A stretch of DNA of 64,000 nucleotides, from NCBI GenBank assembly GCA_943788055.1, contig CALSOU010000002.1, positions 186,001-250,000 of the forward strand, read 5' to 3'. The notes under the pieces were generated by a model that was not told where the DNA came from, made no database searches, and worked only from the letters and a program-made list of their open reading frames with translations. Below are positions 1-8,245 of this stretch, piece after piece (position 1 is the first letter of the stretch; each line of letters starts with the position of its first letter). The position numbers and the translations under genes were made by a program. The stretch is from an uncultured Saprospiraceae bacterium (GTDB taxonomy: Bacteria; Bacteroidota; Bacteroidia; Chitinophagales; Saprospiraceae).

Positions 1-76
1 TAATATGTATACAAGTGACGTTAATTTAAGGGTCTAAAAAGCTAGTGAGCAGACTCTTTTACACTAATTTTACAGT

Positions 77-1252
77 ATGGCATTAAAAGAAATTATTCTT
101 AAAAGAGGTAAAGAATCAAATCTTCAACGAAAGCACCCTTGGATCTTTTCGGGAGCAATTCATAGTAAGGATAAATCGATAGCGAGCGGTGATCAGGTTG
201 TCGTGCTAGACAGTCAAGGACATACGATAGCTGTAGGTCATTACACCGATTCATCGATAGCAGTAAGAATACTGTCTTTTGAACCAAGGGCAATAGATCT
301 AGAGTTTTATAAGGAGTATCTCAGTACTGCAAAACACGCTAGAAATTCGGTGCTGTCACTACCCTCTTCATTAACTAACTGCTATCGGCTAATTGCTGGA
401 GAAGGTGATTTTCTGCCTGGACTGATTATAGATATGTATGACGATGTTGCAGTTATTCAATGTCATACGGCTGGAATGCTGGGAGATATTGACTTGATTG
501 CTGAGGCTTTGGATCAGGTTTTTGAAGAAAGTCTAGATTCAATATACTTGAAAGCAATTCACATTAAAGAACAAGCCTATGAAAGTCAATTCTTAAAAGG
601 ATGCAAGACTGAACAGCTCGTAAAGGAACATGATATATCCTTTCATGTAGATTGGACAAAGGGTCAAAAGACAGGTTTCTTTTTGGATCAGCGAGAAAAT
701 CGATTTCTGATACAGAAATATGCGAAAGGTCGAAGAGTCTTAAACACATTCTGTTACACAGGTGGTTTCTCATTAAATGCTTTGAAAGCGGATGCCGAAC
801 TTGTGCATTCGATAGATATCAGTCAAACAGCTATGGACCAGACTGATCGAAATGTCAATTTAAATAATGCTAAGGAATCAAGACATAAGTCAATTACAGG
901 TAACGTTATCGAATTTCTAAATAAGAGCAAGAAAGATGAGTACGATCTTATCATTCTTGATCCTCCTGCTTTCGCAAAAAATCGAAATAAAAGTCATAAC
1001 GCCGTACAAGCTTACAAACGAATCAATTTGGCAGCGATGCAAAAAATCGGTAGTAATGGAATAATCTTTACATTTTCTTGCAGTCAAGTCGTCGATCGCA
1101 AGCTATTTGAGAATACCATAAGAGCCGCTGCAATCGAAAGCGGAAGAAATATCAGAATTCTCCATCATCTAAATCAAGCGCCTGATCATACGGTGAACAT
1201 CTATCATCAAGAAGGTCATTATCTAAAAGGCTTGGTCATACACGTGGAATAA
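77..1252 (+). CDS. rlmI: Class I rRNA large-subunit methyltransferase RlmI-like
   Basis: Predicted SAM-dependent 23S rRNA cytosine-C5 methyltransferase (RlmI/YccW type), 391 aa. The N-terminal 75 residues look like the RNA-binding PUA domain (KRGKESNLQRKHPWIFSGAI, then a VGHY segment). The C-terminal Rossmann methyltransferase shows the SAM loop FCYTGGFS at about 225-232, the DPPAFAKN catalytic motif at 295-302, and the cysteine of FSCS at 335, the expected catalytic Cys of m5C enzymes. Length matches the family (about 390-400 aa). ATG start. The convergent neighbour is IMP dehydrogenase. A cytosolic ribosome-modification role follows from the family; the exact rRNA position is inferred. Confidence 0.93.
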   Translation: MALKEIILKRGKESNLQRKHPWIFSGAIHSKDKSIASGDQVVVLDSQGHTIAVGHYTDSSIAVRILSFEPRAIDLEFYKEYLSTAKHARNSVLSLPSSLTNCYRLIAGEGDFLPGLIIDMYDDVAVIQCHTAGMLGDIDLIAEALDQVFEESLDSIYLKAIHIKEQAYESQFLKGCKTEQLVKEHDISFHVDWTKGQKTGFFLDQRENRFLIQKYAKGRRVLNTFCYTGGFSLNALKADAELVHSIDISQTAMDQTDRNVNLNNAKESRHKSITGNVIEFLNKSKKDEYDLIILDPPAFAKNRNKSHNAVQAYKRINLAAMQKIGSNGIIFTFSCSQVVDRKLFENTIRAAAIESGRNIRILHHLNQAPDHTVNIYHQEGHYLKGLVIHVE

Positions 1253-1478
1253 AAAGCTGATCAATTTCGCAATTGATATCATTAATCGCAACTCCCAGCG
1301 TGAATGATTGTAGCAGCCGGAGCTTGCGACGGTCCCGAATATGCCTACAGAATTCAACCACTCGCCACCTTTTGGATATGAAAATGTACCTTAATGTAAA
1401 AATTCAGAGGCATATTCGTGGATGTAACTGCGAAAAGCCGGACCCTGAAAGGGACACGCCTAAAAAAAACGACTTTAC

Positions 1479-2978
1479 TTACTTGATATTGGTATCTCGA
1501 ACAATAACATCGTGAGCTCCTCCTTCAACAATACTTGTTGCGGATACCAATGTAATCTTAGCATTCGCCATGAGATCTGGAATCGTTGTGACACCGCAGC
1601 TACACATAGTTGATTTGATCTTACCAATTGTAAGAGCCAAATTATCTTTCAGCTTGCCTGCATAAGGAACAAAACTATCAACACCTTCCTCAAACTTCAA
1701 TCCTGAATTATCAGCTCCCATATCATAGCGTTCCCAATTTCTTGCTCGACTTGAGCCTTCTCCCCAGTATTCTTTCATGTAGTTACCATTGACCATCATC
1801 TTCCGAGTAGGACTCTCATCAAAGCGAGCAAAGTATCTTCCCATCATAAGGAAATCTGCTCCCATCGCCAATGCCAATACCATATGATAATCCTGTGCAA
1901 TTCCACCATCTGAGCATAAAGGGATATATTCTCCTGTTTTTTCAAAATGGGTGTCTCTAGCCTCTGCAACCTCAATCATCGATGTTGCCTGCCCCCTGCC
2001 AATTCCTTTCTGTTCCCGAGTGATACATATCGATCCCCCACCGATACCCACTTTGATGAAATCAGCACCAGCATCTACAAGGTATTGAAAGCCTTCCGTG
2101 TCTACTACATTCCCGGCACCTATGGGAATATGAGCATAATTGGTTTTTACAAACTCGAGTGTCTCTTTTTGCCATATCGAATAACCGTCAGAGGAATCTA
2201 TGCAAAGAACGTCAACACCTGCCTCGATGAGAGCAGGAACTCTTTCGCGATAATCTCTAGTATTGATACCCGCACCAACTAATAGGTGTTTATTTTCATT
2301 GGATAATTCAAGTGGATGTTCCTTGTGACTATCATAGTCCTTTCGAAAAACAAAATACTTGAGCTTATTTTCATCATCGATAATAGGAAGTACATTTAAT
2401 TTATTTTCCCAGATTATGTCATTTGCCTCTGGTAATGTAATTCCAAAACGGCCTGTGATAATTTTATCAAAAGGTGTCATGAACTCATGTACTTTCTTGG
2501 TAGGCGAGTCTTTGGATGGCCTATAATCCCTACCTGATATGATCCCTAACATTCGACCATGAGAAGTTCCATCTTCGGTCACCCCTATTGTTGAATAACC
2601 AGTTTTTGCCTTCAGTGCCATTACATCCGCCAATGTGTGATCCTTTGTCAAATTTGCATCACTTATTACGAATCCAGCTTTATACTTTTTGACCCGACGA
2701 ATCATCTCCGTTTGAGATTCTATTGTTTGAGATCCAAAAACAAAGGATAGACCACCATTTCTTGATAAAGCAATAGCCATTCCATCATCAGATACTGATT
2801 GCATGATTGCCGAAACCATCGGCACATTCAATTCAATTTTTGGAGTTTGACCCTTTTTAAACTTCGTAAGTGGGGTTGTGAGAGATACTGAAGCAGGTGT
2901 ACAGTTTTTTGTTGTTAACCTTGGAATTAGTAGGTATTCACTAAATGTTCTAGAAATCTCAGTAGTGATAATGGCCAT
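1479..2978 (-). CDS. guaB: IMP dehydrogenase
   Basis: Inosine-5'-monophosphate dehydrogenase, the NAD+-dependent IMP to XMP step of guanine nucleotide synthesis. 499 aa, typical length. The N-terminal TIM-barrel part carries the substrate segment [14 protein letters not shown]; a CBS-pair-like insert spans roughly residues 100-225. The catalytic loop [20 protein letters not shown] contains Cys318 as the nucleophile. Later motifs include [11 protein letters not shown] and GADFLMMGR, and the mobile flap follows. All key residues appear present. Monocistronic; an upstream TACCTTTG (-7 type) fits a housekeeping promoter. High certainty of function. Confidence 0.95.
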   Translation of the reverse strand: MAIITTEISRTFSEYLLIPRLTTKNCTPASVSLTTPLTKFKKGQTPKIELNVPMVSAIMQSVSDDGMAIALSRNGGLSFVFGSQTIESQTEMIRRVKKYKAGFVISDANLTKDHTLADVMALKAKTGYSTIGVTEDGTSHGRMLGIISGRDYRPSKDSPTKKVHEFMTPFDKIITGRFGITLPEANDIIWENKLNVLPIIDDENKLKYFVFRKDYDSHKEHPLELSNENKHLLVGAGINTRDYRERVPALIEAGVDVLCIDSSDGYSIWQKETLEFVKTNYAHIPIGAGNVVDTEGFQYLVDAGADFIKVGIGGGSICITREQKGIGRGQATSMIEVAEARDTHFEKTGEYIPLCSDGGIAQDYHMVLALAMGADFLMMGRYFARFDESPTRKMMVNGNYMKEYWGEGSSRARNWERYDMGADNSGLKFEEGVDSFVPYAGKLKDNLALTIGKIKSTMCSCGVTTIPDLMANAKITLVSATSIVEGGAHDVIVRDTNIK

Positions 2979-3018
2979 ATGTAATTTACTTTAGAAGAGC
3001 TTCTTTTTAAATTACACG

Positions 3019-3026
3019 CAAAGGTA
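3019..3026 (-). promoter_or_regulatory. Putative -7 element for guaB
   Basis: Reads TACCTTTG on the minus strand, matching the Bacteroidota -7 consensus TAnnTTTG, about 40 bases before the guaB ATG. No convincing TTTG -33 element sits at the expected distance, so this is only a partial match. Confidence 0.4.
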
Positions 3027-3113
3027 CTATATGATCGAGGAAAATGAGCTGCCGAAGGTGTTATTTTTTTGGAAAAACTCGAGCAACTATGGGAAAACAT
3101 GTATTTTCGATGC

Positions 3114-4484
3114 ATGAAAAAAAGAACACATTCACGAAGGAAGTTTATTAGTGATACGTCAAAAGCTGGGTTGGCACTAAGTTTCGCACCTAGTTTTCTA
3201 AAAGGTAGATCACCGGTCTTCAACACCAAGCAAGTACGAATTGGTTTTATCGGGGTTGGCCTGAGGGGGCGTAATCACTTAAATAATCTACTTAGAAATG
3301 AAGATGTACAATGCACTGCAATTTGTGATATTGCAGCAGGTGCTATTGACAAGTCAAAGAAGTTATTTGATAAGTACGAAAAAACACATCCGGCAGTATA
3401 TACGGCAAGCACTGAAAGCTATCGCGAAATGCTTGAGAAAGAAGATCTTGATGGTGTTATTATTTCAACAAACTGGAGGTGGCACTCGCCGATAGCTCTT
3501 GCTTCAATGGAAGCTGGCGTATATACGGCAGTTGAGGTTTCAGGTGCTTTCAGTGTTGAAGAATGTTGGAATTGGGTAGAGACACACGAACGAACTGGAA
3601 CGCATTTATTTTTTCTTGAGAATGTTTGTTACCGCAGAGATGTCATGGCAGTATTAGGAATGACTAGAGCAGGGCTATTTGGTGAGCTTTTACATTGTAG
3701 GGGCGGCTATCAACATGATCTGCGACATGTGAAATTTGACGATGGTCAAGGAGGTTTAGCTTTTGGCGAAGATGGCATAGATGAAGCGCGTTGGAGAACG
3801 CAGCATAGTATCGATAGAAATGCAGAACTCTACCCTACTCACGGGCTTGGTCCAATTATGCATCAATTAGATATTAATCGAGGTAATCGCATGACTTCAC
3901 TGAGTTCGTTTAGCACGAAAGCTCGTTCTTTAGGGACTTACGTCCAAAAACATCCCGATGGAGGTACAGATCATCCCTATTCTAAAATTAACTGGTCATT
4001 GGGCGATATAGTAACAACTCAGATAAATACCGCCAAAGCTGAAACTATTATGCTTACGCATGACACTAATAGTCCACGTCCGTATTCACTGGGATTTCGT
4101 ACTCAAGGAACTGAAGGCCTGATAGAATTTGATTACTATGATCAACGGATCTATGTGGAAGGGAAAATGGATGGTCACCGGTGGGAAGAAGCGAAGGAAT
4201 GGTTAGAAAAATACGACCATCCTCTTTGGAAAAAGTATGCTGAAACTGCAATTGGAGGCGGACACGGTGGTATGGATTACTTTTTGGATCGGCAATTTGT
4301 CGCGGACGTTATGCGAGGCACTCCAGCAACAATTGATGTTTATGACGCAGTTGCAATGAAAGTGATTACACCTTTGTCAGAACAATCGATTTCAGAAGGT
4401 GGATCCTTGCAGCATATTCCAGATTTTACATCCGGTAAGTGGATGACCTCAAAGCCAGGTTTCGCCGTGTCAAATGACTTCTAG
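3114..4484 (+). CDS. Tat-exported GH109 family glycosidase (alpha-N-acetylgalactosaminidase-like)
   Basis: Gfo/Idh/MocA-fold protein of the GH109 type, which hydrolyses terminal alpha-linked GalNAc by an NAD+-dependent elimination/addition mechanism. The ATG at 3114 is preferred over an upstream TTG because it gives a clean twin-arginine signal: SRRKFI followed by a hydrophobic stretch. Tat export is usual for GH109, whose NAD is bound before export. The dinucleotide-binding motif GFIGVGLRGRNH starts at residue 44. GH109-specific signatures are ENVCYRRDVM, the GGYQHDLRH segment, YPTHGLGP (Y240, H243) and GGHGGMDYF near the C-terminus. The 3' end overlaps the next gene by 11 bases. A generic Gfo/Idh/MocA oxidoreductase is the alternative, but the signature set favours GH109. 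Confidence 0.85.
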   Translation: MKKRTHSRRKFISDTSKAGLALSFAPSFLKGRSPVFNTKQVRIGFIGVGLRGRNHLNNLLRNEDVQCTAICDIAAGAIDKSKKLFDKYEKTHPAVYTASTESYREMLEKEDLDGVIISTNWRWHSPIALASMEAGVYTAVEVSGAFSVEECWNWVETHERTGTHLFFLENVCYRRDVMAVLGMTRAGLFGELLHCRGGYQHDLRHVKFDDGQGGLAFGEDGIDEARWRTQHSIDRNAELYPTHGLGPIMHQLDINRGNRMTSLSSFSTKARSLGTYVQKHPDGGTDHPYSKINWSLGDIVTTQINTAKAETIMLTHDTNSPRPYSLGFRTQGTEGLIEFDYYDQRIYVEGKMDGHRWEEAKEWLEKYDHPLWKKYAETAIGGGHGGMDYFLDRQFVADVMRGTPATIDVYDAVAMKVITPLSEQSISEGGSLQHIPDFTSGKWMTSKPGFAVSNDF

Positions 4485-5589
4485 TTTGAATTCAAAAAAC
4501 GACCTAGAGGAAATTGCCAAAGCTTACGATTGGGATGTTAAACAATGCACAATCGAAAAGATTGAATCTGGCCATATAAATGATAGCTATCGACTAAGAA
4601 TCACATTTGATACTTCTAAAAGTAAACGGAGTGAATCTTATTTTCTTCAAAAAATCAATACAGCGATTTTTAAACATACTGATGCTGTAATGTCTAACAT
4701 CAAAAAGGCATGCTCTGTAATTACATCAATTAATGATTCTAGTTTTGATAGTTTGACCATAGTTCCAACAAAAAACGGATCATCATATTTCACTACTTCA
4801 CAAGGCACATGTTATCGTATATTTAACTTCTTGGAAGGTTATCGATCTATCTCACAACATGCTAGTTCTCATATCGTAAGGAAAGTTGGTAGCACATTTG
4901 GTAGATTCATTGCGGCGCTTGCAAATGAAAATGCGGACGACTATAAGACAACACTCCCTGACTTTCATAACATAAATACTAGACATCATAATCTGCAAAA
5001 AAGTCAAAAACTAGCAAGTTCTAAACGATTAGAAGCAGCTGAAGATCTTTTTGAAATTATTTCTTTATTAGGTGATAAATGCATAGATATTCAACAACTA
5101 TTAGACGAAAACTTGTTGCCAATAAGGATCTGTCACAACGATACAAAAGCTAGCAATATTATGTACAACATGTCTCAGCAGAGCTATTGTGTTGTTGATT
5201 TAGACACTGTGATGCCTTCGTCTCTGCTATTTGATTTCGGAGATGCTATCAGAAGTATCATCAGCGAAAGTGCCGAAGACGAAATTAGACGTATCAACGA
5301 GAGCTTGCAATGGAATTTAGTATCTGCCTTTTCTGATGGATTTATCAGTGCCACAAAGCATCTATTGACTGACGTTGAGCGCAATAACCTAGCAAATTCC
5401 TGCATACTTCTACCATACATAATGGGGGTTAGATTCTTAACAGATTATCTCAACGAAGATGTTTACTTCTCAATTTCATATGAGCAACAGAATCTAAATA
5501 GAGCTAGAAATCAATTGGAATTAGCACGACAGATTTCAGACGAACTACCTACGCTGGAAAGTATTATTGAGAAAGCTCTTACCAATTGA
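4474..5589 (+). CDS. Phosphotransferase, N-acetylhexosamine 1-kinase (NahK)-like
   Basis: 371-aa APH-fold kinase. The catalytic segment CHNDTKASNI (Asp223) and the metal-binding DLDTVMP (Asp242, Asp244) resemble bifidobacterial NahK, which phosphorylates GlcNAc/GalNAc at C1, more than antibiotic kinases. The N-terminal lobe has GHINDSYRL and FLQKIN, typical nucleotide-binding parts. No signal peptide, so it is cytosolic. It overlaps the GH109 gene by 11 bases in another frame, implying translational coupling: exported GH109 frees GalNAc, this kinase traps it as the 1-phosphate. Substrate assignment is inference from motifs and context; another sugar or small-molecule kinase is possible. Confidence 0.72.
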   Translation: MTSSLNSKNDLEEIAKAYDWDVKQCTIEKIESGHINDSYRLRITFDTSKSKRSESYFLQKINTAIFKHTDAVMSNIKKACSVITSINDSSFDSLTIVPTKNGSSYFTTSQGTCYRIFNFLEGYRSISQHASSHIVRKVGSTFGRFIAALANENADDYKTTLPDFHNINTRHHNLQKSQKLASSKRLEAAEDLFEIISLLGDKCIDIQQLLDENLLPIRICHNDTKASNIMYNMSQQSYCVVDLDTVMPSSLLFDFGDAIRSIISESAEDEIRRINESLQWNLVSAFSDGFISATKHLLTDVERNNLANSCILLPYIMGVRFLTDYLNEDVYFSISYEQQNLNRARNQLELARQISDELPTLESIIEKALTN

Positions 5590-5601
5590 AGGCAAGGAGC
5601 C

Positions 5602-7050
5602 TTAGTGTACTAATCCCGTTGCGATTGCCCTTATCTCTTGTGCAAGTGCCTTGATATGATTCACATCAGTGTCAGGATTTATGACAGTCATTCGGAGATA
5701 TCGAACGTTTGCGATCTCCGTTGAAGTTATATAAAAATTCCCCTTTGTAACTAGGTTATTTCTAATGTTTAATTGGTAAGCATTTGACTGATCCAATTTT
5801 GAATAGCGAAAACAAAGAATATTGGCTTCAGGATAATATGGGCATTCAAAATCTTCTTGATCAACGAACCAATCATGCATCTCTCTAGTAACTTCGTATC
5901 GACCTTGCACAAAATCAGAAAGCCCTTTTTCTCCTTCAGCAGCTAGTACCCAAAATAATTTGGTAGCAAGTGGTGCTTTTGTGCACTCTATCGTATAAGG
6001 CATTAAATCAAAGCCCAAGTTTTCCTTATCATGAAACAGATAACTGCCTTTCTGCTGGAAAGCTCCAAGCATGTCGTTCGGATCTTTAAATAACACTGCC
6101 GCTGCTAGCGTCGTCGTACGAAGCATTTTGTGCGTATCCCAAATCATTGAATTTGCCAACTCAGCACCTTTCATAAAGTGCTTTTCAGATGGGCACAGTA
6201 AGGCAGATGCACCGTGAGCTCCATCTACATGAAACCACACATCATGCCTTTGACAAATCAGCGCTATTTGCTCGATAGGATCATATAGTCCAGTAGAGGT
6301 TGCACAAGCATTTGCTACCACACACATGATTTTTTTTCCGGCAGATCTCGCGGCAGCAATCTCTCGTTCTAATTCATCAGGTATCATTCGTTCATCCTTA
6401 TCAACAGCCACTTTCCATAGGTTGTTCTTTCCCATTCCCATGATAGATATAGCACGTTCAACAGAATAATGTGCAACATCGGAACCGATGACAATCACAT
6501 CAGGATCATTGCCTTCATTCCATGCTTCAGGACTTACTTTCGCTCGTGCTGCTAGTAAAGCAGTTAAATTAGCCATTGATCCCCCGTGCGTAAAGACACC
6601 CGTGCCGTTTCCTTCAATATCACTGAATTCTGTAATATCACCGTGAGGTAACCAACCAACCTTAGAAAGCAACCAATTAACCATGGCCTTTTCAATAACA
6701 GCAGCAGATGGCCCCATCTCATAAATCGCCATGGGGTTATTAATGGCTCCGTGGATAAAGTCTGAAACACCGCTTGCAAGATGAGGCACAGAAACTTGAT
6801 GACCGATATAGTGAGGATGATGCATCCTCTGACTATGCTTAAGATAAGGATCTAAAAACTCACGTACATTTTGACTATTTAATCCCCCTTCTGAGATCCA
6901 CTTCTTGACTTGCAACTTATCTGCTAAATTCGATGCTGGAACCTGATTTCCAATCTTAATTTCACCTATTTTCGACTCAGATAAATAGCTTTGCAAAGCG
7001 TCATTTACGACCTGAATAATAGCATGAAAATCGTGTGAATCACTACGCAT
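5602..7050 (-). CDS. Pyridoxal-phosphate-dependent decarboxylase (group II family)
   Basis: 482-aa fold-type I PLP enzyme of the group II decarboxylase family (aromatic amino acid, glutamate and diaminobutyrate decarboxylases). The PLP lysine is K308 in WDTHKML; the cofactor-binding aspartate lies in HVDGAHGAS; the N-terminal part has HPHYIGHQVSVPHLASG and FTHGGSMANLTAL (phosphate-binding region). Length fits the family. Last gene of a minus-strand operon starting with the CotH protein, 11 bases behind the DUF2490 gene. The amino-acid substrate cannot be read from the sequence. Cytosolic; no signal. Confidence 0.85.
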   Translation of the reverse strand: MRSDSHDFHAIIQVVNDALQSYLSESKIGEIKIGNQVPASNLADKLQVKKWISEGGLNSQNVREFLDPYLKHSQRMHHPHYIGHQVSVPHLASGVSDFIHGAINNPMAIYEMGPSAAVIEKAMVNWLLSKVGWLPHGDITEFSDIEGNGTGVFTHGGSMANLTALLAARAKVSPEAWNEGNDPDVIVIGSDVAHYSVERAISIMGMGKNNLWKVAVDKDERMIPDELEREIAAARSAGKKIMCVVANACATSTGLYDPIEQIALICQRHDVWFHVDGAHGASALLCPSEKHFMKGAELANSMIWDTHKMLRTTTLAAAVLFKDPNDMLGAFQQKGSYLFHDKENLGFDLMPYTIECTKAPLATKLFWVLAAEGEKGLSDFVQGRYEVTREMHDWFVDQEDFECPYYPEANILCFRYSKLDQSNAYQLNIRNNLVTKGNFYITSTEIANVRYLRMTVINPDTDVNHIKALAQEIRAIATGLVH

Positions 7051-7061
7051 ATGGTTTTTAT

Positions 7062-7754
7062 CTAAAGTTCGTAAGAAACATCAACTGAAACAACGTGATC
7101 TCTAACTGGTTTAGCTTCATTTTGCTCCTGCTGCACGAAGTAACCAATCCCTATTTTGGCATCTTTTGACAACTCGTACTGTATGCCTGTTGAAATTCGA
7201 ATATTTGAGAACCATATTGCACTTACATTATAACGATGAAACCACTCAACTGAAAAATCGAGAGAAACAGGGATCTTTTTCCGTTCATATTCCGCTTCTA
7301 TACGATTTCTAACTCGTGATCTGAAATCAAATCCGTTAGACTGTTCAAATGGAATATCTAGATCATTTTTAAATCTGTACTTAAATGTAATTGGTTTTAG
7401 TCTGTATGCTTTTACTAGGTAGGGAGCGAATCTAAACGTATACTCTTGATTGTCATCCAATGTGAATCGGAATTGCGAACCTGTATCAAACTTGTTTTTT
7501 AAATCTCGATTTACCGCATACTCAAAGAATAGATTTCTGAATGAATTTAAGTTATTCCTTCTTCGATAAGCAAAAGAATACGATGACTTCCAATCTTTAT
7601 TATGTTTTTGATCCAATTCAATTTTGGACCAAAGTCCAAAATCATTTTCTACATTATAATGTGGATTTTGAGCATTCAATACCAATGACAAGAAAATCAG
7701 AAATAACGAAAGTCCCAATACAGGGAGATTCCAATTTAGTATTGGATTTAGCAT
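7062..7754 (-). CDS. DUF2490 outer-membrane protein
   Basis: Secreted beta-barrel-like protein of the DUF2490 family: alternating aromatic/charged strands (WSKIELDQKHNKDW, YSFAYRRRNN, FRFTLDDNQEYTFR, YEL at the C-terminus ending in a beta-strand). I chose the ATG at 7754 because it gives a 29-residue signal peptide ending LVLNAQ. An in-frame ATG at 7856 overlaps the upstream stop by 8 bases and would suit translational coupling, but would put about 34 residues before the signal. Function is unknown; members often mark the outer membrane of gliding Bacteroidota. Third gene of the CotH operon. Confidence 0.75.
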   Translation of the reverse strand: MLNPILNWNLPVLGLSLFLIFLSLVLNAQNPHYNVENDFGLWSKIELDQKHNKDWKSSYSFAYRRRNNLNSFRNLFFEYAVNRDLKNKFDTGSQFRFTLDDNQEYTFRFAPYLVKAYRLKPITFKYRFKNDLDIPFEQSNGFDFRSRVRNRIEAEYERKKIPVSLDFSVEWFHRYNVSAIWFSNIRISTGIQYELSKDAKIGIGYFVQQEQNEAKPVRDHVVSVDVSYEL

Positions 7755-7848
7755 TCTATTGAAACTATTGAAATTTAATTTCTGCAGATCAGTACCTAAT
7801 AGGTAGGTTTTGAAAGGGAGTTTAACGAAAGCTCTCGTAAGCATATTT

Positions 7849-8232
7849 TTAGTCATTTACTACTAGATCTTCCAATTCTACGAGCTCGTCTTTTTCCTCG
7901 ATGATAACCTCTCTTGTCACTACATCCTGCTCACCAGGACAAGTGTTACATTTGCTGTAAGCAAAAACGGTGTACTTCCCAGGATATAAATAGTTGAAAA
8001 TAAAGGTTCCATCAAAATGCGTTTCTACATCATCGTCAAAAACAATGTTGTCTCCATAAATTATGTAGACTGAATATTCACCAGCATAGTAAATATCCTG
8101 AACTTCACCATCTTGATTGATATCTTTGACTAGAATCTTACCTTGAATTGCTGCTCTTCCGCCTTTACCCTCAGATATTTCACAAGAAAAGAGCATTAAT
8201 ATGCAAAGAGAAAAGGGAATTAGATACTTCAT
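7849..8232 (-). CDS. Small lipoprotein with a SdrD/CNA-B-like beta domain
   Basis: 127 aa. Signal peptide with a lipobox LFSC (Cys17). The mature part looks like a small beta-sandwich: IQGKILVKDINQDGEVQ at the start and GTFIFNYLYPGKYTVFAYS, the pattern of prealbumin-like/carboxypeptidase-regulatory or CNA-B repeats; CNTCPGEQ is a small Cys pair. Lies 13 bases downstream of the CotH gene and overlaps the long form of the DUF2490 gene. Likely a periplasmic or surface accessory of that operon; the role is unknown. Confidence 0.7.
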   Translation of the reverse strand: MKYLIPFSLCILMLFSCEISEGKGGRAAIQGKILVKDINQDGEVQDIYYAGEYSVYIIYGDNIVFDDDVETHFDGTFIFNYLYPGKYTVFAYSKCNTCPGEQDVVTREVIIEEKDELVELEDLVVND

Positions 8233-8245
8233 ATGTTAATTTTGA

